6,180 bases of DNA from Gemmatimonadota bacterium (GTDB taxonomy: Bacteria; Gemmatimonadota; Gemmatimonadetes; Palauibacterales; Palauibacteraceae). Below are positions 1 through 6,018 of this stretch, in pieces (position 1 is the stretch's first letter; every line of letters starts with the position of its first letter). Under the pieces are notes generated by a model. The model was not told the origin of the DNA and made no database searches. It saw only the letters and a list, made by a program, of their open reading frames with translations. The stretch covers positions 1-6,180 of the forward strand of contig JAOTWC010000091.1 of assembly GCA_029863105.1 (NCBI GenBank). The letters run 5' to 3'. Made by a program: the position numbers and the translations under genes.

Positions 1-1
1 G

Positions 2-1078
2 ATTCCCGAGGCCGAGCGGAAGATCCTCGCCGGCGTGGGCGCCCAGTTCGAATCCGAGATGGTCTACCACTCCCTCAAGGAAGAATGGGAAGAGCAGGGG
101 ATCATCTTCGAGTCGATCGAAGACGGCTTGAGGAAACACCCGGATCTGTTCCGCGAGTACTTTGCGACGATCGTGCCGCCGGCCGACAACAAGTTCGCGG
201 CGTTGAATTCGGCTGTCTGGTCCGGTGGATCCTTCGTGTACATCCCGAAGGGTGTGAAGGTAGACATTCCGCTCCAGGCCTACTTCCGGGTCAATGCAGA
301 GCAGATGGGACAGTTCGAGCGCACACTGATCATCGTGGAGGACGGAGCCGAGGCCCAGTACATCGAGGGATGTACCGCCCCGGTGTACACGACGGAGTCG
401 TTTCACTCGGGTGTGATAGAGATCGTCGTCAAGCCGAAGGCACGGTTTCGGTACACGACCATCCAGAACTGGTCGAACAACATGTACAACCTGGTCACCC
501 AGCGTTCGATGGTGCACGAGGACGCCAGCATGGAATGGGTGGACGGGAACCTCGGTTCGAAGCTGACGATGAAATACCCGTCGTGTTTCCTGGTGGGAGA
601 GCGGGCCCACGGAGAGATTCTCTCCATTGCCTACGCCGGGGACGGTCAGCATCAGGACACTGGCGGCAAGGTCGTCCATGCTGCGCGGGATACGACCTCG
701 CTCATCGTTTCGAAGTCGATCAGCAAAGGCACCGGTCGCTCGTCGTACCGAGGCCTGTGCAAAGTCTACGAGGGCGCGATCGGATCGAAGTCGAACGTGG
801 AGTGCGACGCGCTCCTGATGAACGAAACGTCACGCACGGACACGTACCCCTATATCGAGATCGACGAAAACCAGTCGTCGATCGGCCACGAGGCATCGGT
901 CTCGAAGGTGGGCGAAGAACAGCTGTTCTACCTGATGAGTCGCGGCATGAGCGAGGAGCAGGCGATGACGATGATCGTCCGCGGATTCATCGAACCGATC
1001 GCGAAAGAACTGCCGCTCGAGTACGCGATCGAGCTGAATCGCCTGATCGAACTGGAAATGGAAGGGAGCGTCGGCTGA
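2..1078 (+). CDS. sufB: SufB, Fe-S cluster assembly scaffold subunit (5' partial)
   Basis: SufB is the core scaffold of the cytosolic SufBCD complex that builds Fe-S clusters from sulfur delivered by SufS/SufU. The frame is open from base 2, and 358 residues are visible. The family is usually about 465-480 aa, so roughly the first 110 residues lie off the left edge; the GTG at 35 is internal, not the start. Highly conserved blocks are present: ILAGVGAQ near the edge, NKFAALNSAVWSGGSF (about 191-238) and the QNWSNN block (about 464-481). The cysteine of EGCTAP (codon 371-373) corresponds to E. coli SufB Cys254, the proposed sulfur entry site. The cysteine of VECDALL (803-805) corresponds to Cys405, the cluster assembly site. 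His and Glu of GHEA (887-892) correspond to His433/Glu434. The sequence looks closer to the Bacillus type than the enterobacterial type. It is followed after 34 nt by sufD. Identification is very secure; only the N-terminus is unseen. Confidence 0.97.
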   Translation: MPEAERKILAGVGAQFESEMVYHSLKEEWEEQGIIFESIEDGLRKHPDLFREYFATIVPPADNKFAALNSAVWSGGSFVYIPKGVKVDIPLQAYFRVNAEQMGQFERTLIIVEDGAEAQYIEGCTAPVYTTESFHSGVIEIVVKPKARFRYTTIQNWSNNMYNLVTQRSMVHEDASMEWVDGNLGSKLTMKYPSCFLVGERAHGEILSIAYAGDGQHQDTGGKVVHAARDTTSLIVSKSISKGTGRSSYRGLCKVYEGAIGSKSNVECDALLMNETSRTDTYPYIEIDENQSSIGHEASVSKVGEEQLFYLMSRGMSEEQAMTMIVRGFIEPIAKELPLEYAIELNRLIELEMEGSVG

Positions 1079-1103
1079 CGCCGCGCCCTGGTCTGACATA
1101 CAT

Positions 1104-1108
1104 GGAGG
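1104..1108 (+). promoter_or_regulatory. Shine-Dalgarno GGAGG deciding the sufD start
   Basis: GGAGG lies 4 nt before a TTG codon at 1113 and 19 nt before the next in-frame ATG at 1128. The distance favours the TTG as the translation start of sufD. It is the only good Shine-Dalgarno match in the 34-nt sufB-sufD gap, which otherwise contains no visible promoter or terminator. The spacing of 4 nt is somewhat short, so the ATG remains possible. Confidence 0.55.
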
Positions 1109-1112
1109 CACA

Positions 1113-2423
1113 TTGGCGGACGGAATCATGACGCGCACCGAGACGGTCGGCGGTCCCGAACTGCTGGCCGAAAAACGACAAGCGGCCTGGGAGGAGTATC
1201 GGTCGCTGCCGATGCCGACTCGCAAGTCCGAGGAGTGGCGGTACACCGACCTCAGGAAGCTCGACCCAGAGGCATTCGAACAGCTCATAGATTCGACAGG
1301 TGGATCCGTTGGTGCCCTGGCGTCAGATGACATTCCGGGCGCCGTCCGGGATGTCCTGTCGGAATCCGCGACACGCGGCGGGACGATGATCGAGATCGAC
1401 GGTGCGGTCGGCCGGCTCGAATTGGATGCCAGGGCGGCGGAGGCCGGAGTGGTGTTTGGACCGATCGCGCAGGTTGCGATGGAGCGGCCCGAACTGCTCG
1501 ACCGGTTCCTGTTTTCCAGCGACGTGGCCCCAATGGAGCGAAAGCTCTGGTCATTGCATGTCGCGGCGCTCTCAGGGGGCTATGTACTGCACGTGCCGCA
1601 GAACGTCAGGATCGATGACCCGGTTCACGTTGTCCGCTGGCTGTCGAGGGCAGGAGTGATGGTGTCGACCCACTCCTTGATCATCGTGGAGCGGGGCGCC
1701 CAGGTCACGGTCATCGACGAGTTCATGTCCGCAGATCTGGATGGCGAGGCCCTGAGCCTGAACGGTGTCGAGGTGTTCGGTGGCGATGGCTCGCTGGTGA
1801 ACTACCTGGCGCTGCAGCGATTCGGCGCAGGGGTCAAGCACTTCAGCATGCAGCACGCCAATACGCCTCGCGACTGCACGCTGAACAGTTTCAATGTCAG
1901 TCTCGGGGCCGACCTGGCGAGGTGCGATGTCACCAGCCACCTGCTCGGCCCGGGGTCCGACAGTGAGATGCTGGCCCTGTGGTTTGGTGGGCGCCACCAG
2001 CACTTCGATTATCACACGCTTCAGCATCACGCTGCGCCGCATGCGCGAAGCGATCTGTTGTTCAAGGGTGCTTTGACGGACAGTGCGAAGAGCGTATTTC
2101 GGGGGTTGATCCGCGTTGACAAAGGCGCTCAGCTCACAGATGCCTATCAGACCAATCGGAATCTCCTGCTGAGCGACGATAGCCAGGCGACTACACTGCC
2201 GAGCCTCGAGATCGCCGCGGACGACGTGAAGTGTTCGCACGGGGCCACCGTGGGCCAGGTTGACGCTCATCAGTTGTTCTATCTGACGAGTCGCGGACTT
2301 ACTCGGGCTCAGGCCGAACGGCTGCTCGTGTTCGGTTTCTTCGGCGAGGTGCTTGCACGGATGCCCGTTGACAGCGTGCGAGAACGGATGACCGACGCGA
2401 TCGAGCGTAAGATCGGAATCTGA
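1113..2423 (+). CDS. sufD: SufD, Fe-S cluster assembly scaffold subunit
   Basis: SufD is the paralogous partner of SufB in the SufBC2D scaffold; the de novo cluster is thought to form at the SufB-SufD interface. The product is 436 aa with a TTG start, or 431 aa from the ATG at 1128. The N-terminal region carries the typical PTRKSEEWRYTDL motif (about residues 35-47). The SufBD beta-helix core follows, and the C-terminal KCSHGATVGQ motif contains His376 (2238-2240). That residue matches E. coli SufD His360, needed for cluster assembly and iron acquisition. QLFYLTSRGL near the C-terminus mirrors QLFYLMSRGM of SufB, showing the shared ancestry. The gene lies 34 nt after sufB and 5 nt before the Rieske gene, so operon co-expression is very likely. 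The function call is secure; the exact start is not. Confidence 0.95.
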   Translation: MADGIMTRTETVGGPELLAEKRQAAWEEYRSLPMPTRKSEEWRYTDLRKLDPEAFEQLIDSTGGSVGALASDDIPGAVRDVLSESATRGGTMIEIDGAVGRLELDARAAEAGVVFGPIAQVAMERPELLDRFLFSSDVAPMERKLWSLHVAALSGGYVLHVPQNVRIDDPVHVVRWLSRAGVMVSTHSLIIVERGAQVTVIDEFMSADLDGEALSLNGVEVFGGDGSLVNYLALQRFGAGVKHFSMQHANTPRDCTLNSFNVSLGADLARCDVTSHLLGPGSDSEMLALWFGGRHQHFDYHTLQHHAAPHARSDLLFKGALTDSAKSVFRGLIRVDKGAQLTDAYQTNRNLLLSDDSQATTLPSLEIAADDVKCSHGATVGQVDAHQLFYLTSRGLTRAQAERLLVFGFFGEVLARMPVDSVRERMTDAIERKIGI

Positions 2424-2428
2424 GGCTG

Positions 2429-2737
2429 ATGAGAGAGTTTCGGACGGTAGCGAGGCTGGAAGACGTTCCGGACGCCGGGCTGCACGCCGTTGAGCTGGAC
2501 GGAATCGGCATCGTGCTCGCCAACTCGGGCGGCGAAATCCTGGCGCTGCGCGACGAGTGCTCTCACGAGGAGTTTCCTCTGTCGGACGGCGAAATCGTCA
2601 ACGGACAGGTGGAGTGTATCCTGCACGGCGCCCGGTTTGACCTGCGCACCGGGGCTGCGAAGGCATTGCCGGCCGTGCGTCCGGTGAAGGCATACGAATG
2701 CCGTGTGCTGGATGGCGAGATCCAGGTTCGACTCTGA
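2429..2737 (+). CDS. Rieske-type [2Fe-2S] ferredoxin in the SUF operon
   Basis: A 102-aa soluble single-domain Rieske protein with no signal peptide or membrane segment. The ligand set is complete: Cys44-x-His46, then 16 residues, then Cys63-x2-His66. It is followed by ARFDLRTG, the usual Rieske strand after the second ligand pair. Such proteins resemble the ferredoxin components of ring-hydroxylating dioxygenases (BphF type) and NirD-like proteins, and are often annotated as a non-heme iron oxygenase ferredoxin subunit. No oxygenase is nearby. Instead the gene sits 5 nt after sufD and 16 nt before sufS, so a role in cluster assembly is the natural inference, for example electron supply or cluster carriage; this is not proven. 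GAGG at 2422-2425, overlapping the sufD stop, may serve as ribosome binding site. Cys91 is an extra cysteine outside the ligand motif. The family call is firm and the biological role uncertain. Confidence 0.9.
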   Translation: MREFRTVARLEDVPDAGLHAVELDGIGIVLANSGGEILALRDECSHEEFPLSDGEIVNGQVECILHGARFDLRTGAAKALPAVRPVKAYECRVLDGEIQVRL

Positions 2738-2753
2738 GGGTGTTGGGCAACCG

Positions 2754-3992
2754 ATGAACACAACCCCTGCGCTGGACGTGGATCGCGTCCGCGCGGACTT
2801 TCCCATCCTGAACCGCGAGGTGCACGGCAGGCCGCTGGTCTACCTCGACAGCGCCGCCAGTTCTCAGAAGCCCACTCAGGTGATTCGGGCCATGTCGGAG
2901 TACTTCGAGCAGCATCATTCGAACGTCCATCGTGGCGCCCACGAACTGAGTGTCGAAGCCACGGACGCATACGAACACGCGCGTGCCACCCTCGCGGGCT
3001 TCATTGGCGCCCGGGAGCCAGCTGAACTCGTGTTCACCCGTGGAACGACCGAGTCGATCAATCTCGTCGCCTACGCCTGGGGTTCCGGCCTGGAGCGGGG
3101 AGATGAGATCGTTCTCACGGTCATGGAGCATCATTCGAACATCGTTCCCTGGCAGCTTCTGGCCGAACGATCCGGCGTGCGCCTCAGATTCGCGGGTCTG
3201 ACAGCGGCAGGACGCCTCGATGTCGACCACCTCGCTTCGCTGATCGGCCCGTCTACAAGGCTCGTGGGCTTGACGCATGTATCGAATTCTCTGGGCATTA
3301 CCAACCCGGTGGCCGAAATCGCGGGTCTCGCGCACGACGTGGGGGCCCTGTGTCTCGTCGATGGGGCCCAGGCGGTACCGCACATGCCTGTAGACGTCGG
3401 GGCCCTCGGGTGCGACTTCTACGCGTTTAGCGCGCACAAGATGTGTGGACCGACCGGAGTCGGAGCGCTGTGGGCGCGGCAGGCGATCCTGGAGGCCATG
3501 CCGCCGTTCCAGGGCGGCGGGGAAATGATCTCTGAGGTCAAATTGGAGGGATCCGTCTGGGCACCGGTGCCGCACAAGTTCGAGGCGGGCACGCCGCCCA
3601 TTGCGGAGGCCGTCGGATTCGGTGTGGCAGCCGATTACATCACCGCGCTTGGCTTCGAAGCCATTTCCGCCCATGAGGCTGACCTGACGTCATACGCGCT
3701 GAATCGCCTCGCCGGGCTGGACGGGTTCGAACTGTTCGGTCCCTCGGAGGATCGACTCGGAGTACTGTCGTTCCGCTACGGGGACATCCATCCTCACGAC
3801 CTCGCGACGATCCTGGATCGCCAGGGAGTGGCGATTCGCGCGGGGCACCACTGCAATCAACCCTTGATGGACTACCTCGGCGTAGACGCCACGGCGCGTG
3901 CCAGCCTCTACTTGTATACTACGCGGGGTGAAATCGACGTCCTTGTCGATGCCCTTCTCGTGGCGCGGGATTTGTTCGGAGGATTCGAGTGA
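2754..3992 (+). CDS. sufS: SufS, PLP-dependent cysteine desulfurase (SufU-partner type)
   Basis: SufS converts L-cysteine to L-alanine and holds the released sulfur as a persulfide for transfer to SufU. The product is 412 aa, normal for the family. Fold-type I aminotransferase residues are intact: His126 (EHHSN, stacking on PLP), Asp203 and Gln206 (VDGAQA), Schiff-base Lys229 (SAHKM), catalytic Cys367 (RAGHHC) and Arg382 (TARAS). All fit E. coli SufS numbering with a constant offset of +3. The HPHD motif contains His348, 19 residues before the catalytic Cys. This is the position of Bacillus subtilis SufS His342, which binds the SufU zinc during transfer, and it agrees with the sufU gene next door. 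ATG 2754 is chosen because the frame upstream of it would overlap the Rieske gene and precede the conserved N-terminus. Its ribosome site is weak (GAGGG at 2736-2740, spacing 13). The call is secure. Confidence 0.96.
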   Translation: MNTTPALDVDRVRADFPILNREVHGRPLVYLDSAASSQKPTQVIRAMSEYFEQHHSNVHRGAHELSVEATDAYEHARATLAGFIGAREPAELVFTRGTTESINLVAYAWGSGLERGDEIVLTVMEHHSNIVPWQLLAERSGVRLRFAGLTAAGRLDVDHLASLIGPSTRLVGLTHVSNSLGITNPVAEIAGLAHDVGALCLVDGAQAVPHMPVDVGALGCDFYAFSAHKMCGPTGVGALWARQAILEAMPPFQGGGEMISEVKLEGSVWAPVPHKFEAGTPPIAEAVGFGVAADYITALGFEAISAHEADLTSYALNRLAGLDGFELFGPSEDRLGVLSFRYGDIHPHDLATILDRQGVAIRAGHHCNQPLMDYLGVDATARASLYLYTTRGEIDVLVDALLVARDLFGGFE

Positions 3993-4042
3993 GCACTGTG
4001 TGCGCCCGCAGGCCGATCCAACCTCAGATCGGGATTCAATGA
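3978..4042 (+). promoter_or_regulatory. possible 17-codon coupling ORF between sufS and sufU
   Basis: GGAGGA (3978-3983), inside the last codons of sufS, stands 5 nt before a GTG at 3989 that overlaps the sufS stop as GTGA. That GTG opens a 17-codon frame, MSTVCARRPIQPQIGIQ, ending in TGA at 4040-4042. The TGA overlaps the sufU start codon as ATGA. The arrangement could carry ribosomes across the 46-nt gap and re-initiate them at sufU, whose own ribosome site is poor. The alternative is coincidence, since GGAGGA also simply encodes Gly-Gly in SufS. The peptide resembles nothing I recognise. Confidence 0.3.
4013..4032 (+). repeat. small inverted repeat (6-bp stem) before sufU
   Basis: CCGATC (4013-4018) and GATCGG (4027-4032) are perfect reverse complements separated by an 8-nt loop, ending 6 nt before the sufU ATG. 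The RNA hairpin would hold part of the GATCGGGAT stretch that is the only purine-rich sequence near that start. No T-run follows, so it is not a rho-independent terminator. Six-base inverted repeats arise often by chance; a regulatory role is only a suggestion. Confidence 0.3.
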
Positions 4043-4506
4043 ACAACCGTCAGGCCGCGCACGATGGGCTGAACGACGCGGAGCTCAGCCAGCTGTATCA
4101 GGAAGTCATCCTCGACCACTACCGGCGTCCCCGCAACAAGCGTGATATCGAAGACACGACGCACACGGTCACGATGAACAATCCGTTGTGCGGTGACGTG
4201 ATCGACCTGTTGCTCAGCGTTAAGGGCGGGCGAATCGCCGATATCAGCTTCAAGGGCAAGGGCTGTTCGATCAGCCTGGCGTCTGCTTCGATGATGACCG
4301 AGCGGCTCAAGGGAAAATCCGTGGACGAGGCACTCGCCCTTTCGGGAACGTTCACCGAAATGTTGCACGGAGATCCCGCCGCTGCGGAGGCGACCGAGCT
4401 CGGTGACCTGCGCGCATTGGCGGGAGTCTCGAAGTTTCCGGTTCGCGTGAAGTGTGCGCTCCTGGCCTGGAACTGCCTGCAGGAACTGGTCGGCCCCGAC
4501 GCATGA
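4039..4506 (+). CDS. sufU: SufU, zinc-dependent sulfur acceptor for SufS
   Basis: SufU accepts persulfide sulfur from SufS and feeds the SufBCD scaffold in organisms that lack SufE. The product is 155 aa, typical of SufU. The start of the fold is the LYQEVILDHYRRPRN helix (about 19-33). Zinc ligands are all present: Cys51 and Asp53 (PLCGD), Cys76 (GKGCSIS) and Cys139 (VRVKCALLAW), matching B. subtilis SufU Cys41, Asp43, Cys66 and Cys128. The insertion between the second and third cysteines (about 100-130, LHGDPA...LGDLRALAGVSKFP) separates SufU from the IscU scaffolds. The open frame extends upstream into sufS, but ATG 4039 gives the normal family N-terminus with about 12 extra residues. The stop overlaps the rsgA start (ATGA). 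The gap to sufS holds the possible coupling ORF. The call is secure. Confidence 0.95.
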   Translation: MNNRQAAHDGLNDAELSQLYQEVILDHYRRPRNKRDIEDTTHTVTMNNPLCGDVIDLLLSVKGGRIADISFKGKGCSISLASASMMTERLKGKSVDEALALSGTFTEMLHGDPAAAEATELGDLRALAGVSKFPVRVKCALLAWNCLQELVGPDA

Positions 4507-5417
4507 TCGCTCGCGTGCTCCAGGGCAGCGGTGGCACCTACCGTGTACGCGCTGGAGGACGGGAGTTGGAGTGTTCACTGCGCGGGCGTATCAAGCGCGA
4601 AGATAAGGGCTCGGTGGCGGTTGGCGACCGAGTGGAGGTCGAGGAGCTCGACGACGGGAGCTGCCGCATCACCGCCGTGCTGCCGCGGACCCGCGTGCTC
4701 ACGCGGCGCGCCATGGCCCGGCGGCGGGACCAGATCATGGCGGCCAACCTCGACCAGCTGGCGATCGTGGTCGCGGTGACACGGCCAGCTCCTGATCTGC
4801 ACATGCTCGATCGATTGCTGGCGGTCGCCGAACTCAACGACCTCGATCGGTTCATCGTCTGCAACAAGACGGATCTCGCTGATTCGCTTCCGGCCGAGCT
4901 CGCAGTGTACTCGGATCTCGGCTATGACGTGCTGCCGACCAGCATCCCGGCGTCCCGGGGACTCGAGGAGCTTCGTGACCGGCTTGGCGGCCGCACGACC
5001 GTGCTGGCCGGTTCATCGGGGGTCGGCAAGTCGAGCCTTCTCAACGCTCTGTTTCCGGGGCTCGACCTGCGGATCGGCGATGTGGGCGAGCGAAACGGGC
5101 GGGGCCGCCATACGACCACGTCGGCTCAACTCATACCGATCGACGACGAGACGTTCATCGCGGATACGCCGGGTATCCAGCACTTCGTGCCAACGGGTGT
5201 TGGCGTTGCCAGGCTCGGGCATGCGTTTCCGGACCTCCGGCCGTATGCCGGCAATTGCCGGTTCGCGAATTGTCGTCATCGGGCGGAACCCGATTGTGGC
5301 GTTCTCGAAGCACTGGCCGAACGGCTGATCGATCCGCGACGCTACCAGAGCTACCTGGACATCCTCGCGGATGCGGAATCGGCGGAAGACGAAGCCCGGT
5401 CCAGCGGTAATGCCTGA
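4503..5417 (+). CDS. rsgA: RsgA, circularly permuted GTPase for 30S ribosome maturation
   Basis: RsgA binds the 30S subunit late in assembly, checks the decoding centre and leaves on GTP hydrolysis, which the ribosome stimulates. The product is 304 aa, like the short Bacillus YloQ form. Domains in order: an N-terminal OB fold (about 1-65, with LRGRIKRE and VGDRV), then the permuted GTPase. Its motifs appear as G4 NKTD (121-124), G1 GSSGVGKS (170-177), switch I GRHTTT with the conserved His203 (201-206), and G3 DTPG (221-224). A C-terminal zinc finger uses Cys252, Cys257, His259 and Cys265 in the usual C-x4-C-x-H-x5-C spacing. ATG 4503 overlaps the sufU stop, and no Shine-Dalgarno is visible, so translational coupling to sufU is likely. 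The frame reads upstream into sufU, but the OB fold begins right after this Met. All essential residues are present. Confidence 0.96.
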   Translation: MIARVLQGSGGTYRVRAGGRELECSLRGRIKREDKGSVAVGDRVEVEELDDGSCRITAVLPRTRVLTRRAMARRRDQIMAANLDQLAIVVAVTRPAPDLHMLDRLLAVAELNDLDRFIVCNKTDLADSLPAELAVYSDLGYDVLPTSIPASRGLEELRDRLGGRTTVLAGSSGVGKSSLLNALFPGLDLRIGDVGERNGRGRHTTTSAQLIPIDDETFIADTPGIQHFVPTGVGVARLGHAFPDLRPYAGNCRFANCRHRAEPDCGVLEALAERLIDPRRYQSYLDILADAESAEDEARSSGNA

Positions 5418-6018
5418 TCGCCTGGCGAACGAGCTGCGCGAGGCGTTGCCGAGGCTGCTGGCGGATCCTGCAGCAGTTCGCGTGCCCGATGGTGTGGCTG
5501 ACCGCCGCGCTGCCGTAACTCTGGTTCTGAGTCCGAACCCGCTGCACAGCCAGCGCGCGGAAGCCCTGCTTGTCGTTCGGGCGCAGGTTGCCGGCGACCC
5601 TTGGTCAGGCCAGGTGGCGTTGCCCGGCGGCCGGGTCGAGGAGGGAGATGCCGACCTGCTGGACACTGCCCGACGGGAGTTGGAGGAAGAGACGGGCGTG
5701 AACATCGCGCCTGCCGGCTACCTGGGACGACTGGACGATTTGCACCCGAGAAGTCCCCACCTTCCGTCCATCGCGGTTACTCCGTTCGTTGCCTGGCTGA
5801 GCGAACGGACCCCGGTGGCTGAAAACCGCGAACTGGCGGGCCACCTGTGGGTTCCGCTGCGGGATCTTGCCTCCCCGGTATTCCGGTCGAGTCTTCGGAG
5901 AGAGGCACCGGTTCCCAAGATGTTCGAGACTGTCGAACTCGGAGATTTCACGATCTGGGGGATGACCCTGTCGATCATCGACAATTTCCTGAACCGGATC
6001 TCCGCGGGCACACGATGA
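5410..6018 (+). CDS. Nudix hydrolase, CoA-pyrophosphatase-like
   Basis: Nudix enzymes cleave nucleoside diphosphates linked to another group; this subgroup is usually annotated as CoA pyrophosphatase (NudL/NUDT7-like), splitting CoA derivatives to phosphopantetheine and 3',5'-ADP. The product is 202 aa. The segment WSGQVALPGGRVEEGD (65-80) followed by RRELEEETGV (88-97) has the one-residue-longer spacing of the NudL/UPF0035 class rather than the canonical GX5EX7RE. Metal-binding candidates are Glu90, Glu93 and Glu94. Trp65 stands where many NudL proteins have His in HxGQV. The C-terminal FTIWGMTLSIIDNFL (about 180-194) is typical of the family. ATG 5410 overlaps the rsgA stop by 8 nt; no Shine-Dalgarno is visible, so coupling is likely. 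An upstream ATG at 5371 would add 13 basic residues inside rsgA and is less likely. Family firm, substrate unproven. Confidence 0.85.
   Translation: MPDRLANELREALPRLLADPAAVRVPDGVADRRAAVTLVLSPNPLHSQRAEALLVVRAQVAGDPWSGQVALPGGRVEEGDADLLDTARRELEEETGVNIAPAGYLGRLDDLHPRSPHLPSIAVTPFVAWLSERTPVAENRELAGHLWVPLRDLASPVFRSSLRREAPVPKMFETVELGDFTIWGMTLSIIDNFLNRISAGTR

Noticed and set aside
1079..1112. sufB-sufD gap as a possible promoter or terminator
   Set aside because: Only 34 nt, with no hairpin followed by T-run and no convincing -35/-10 pair; it holds only the sufD ribosome site.
85..1131. A 348-codon open frame overlapping sufB in another + frame
   Set aside because: The translation is Arg/Gly-rich with no recognisable motif, and it lies on a certain sufB frame. 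High GC at third positions keeps stops rare in the alternative frame.
1102..1131. ATG at 1102 opening a 9-codon frame that ends on the ATG at 1128 (ATGA)
   Set aside because: It resembles the sufS-sufU bridging ORF but has no Shine-Dalgarno before it; the GGAGG lies inside the frame and serves the TTG at 1113 better.
1572..2270. A 232-codon antisense frame within sufD
   Set aside because: Same reason: opposite conserved SufD sequence, with no motif or supporting signals.
919..2310. Similar DNA at the ends of sufB (about 919-965) and sufD (about 2271-2315)
   Set aside because: Explained by the ancient SufB/SufD paralogy (QLFYLxSRG motif), not a recent duplication or recombination site.
2914..3140. 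Near-identical short repeat around CATCATTCGAAC at about 2914 and 3129
   Set aside because: Both copies encode the His-His-Ser-Asn motifs of SufS, so the similarity follows from the protein and is too short to be a DNA repeat.
2598..3674. A 358-codon antisense frame across the Rieske gene and sufS
   Set aside because: It is opposite two secure genes, its translation is low-complexity Arg/His-rich, and it lacks a domain or ribosome site. It is a shadow of GC-biased codons.
5013..5705. A 230-codon antisense frame across the rsgA-Nudix junction
   Set aside because: Ser/Arg-rich translation with no fold signals, opposite the G1, G3 and Nudix motifs of real genes.
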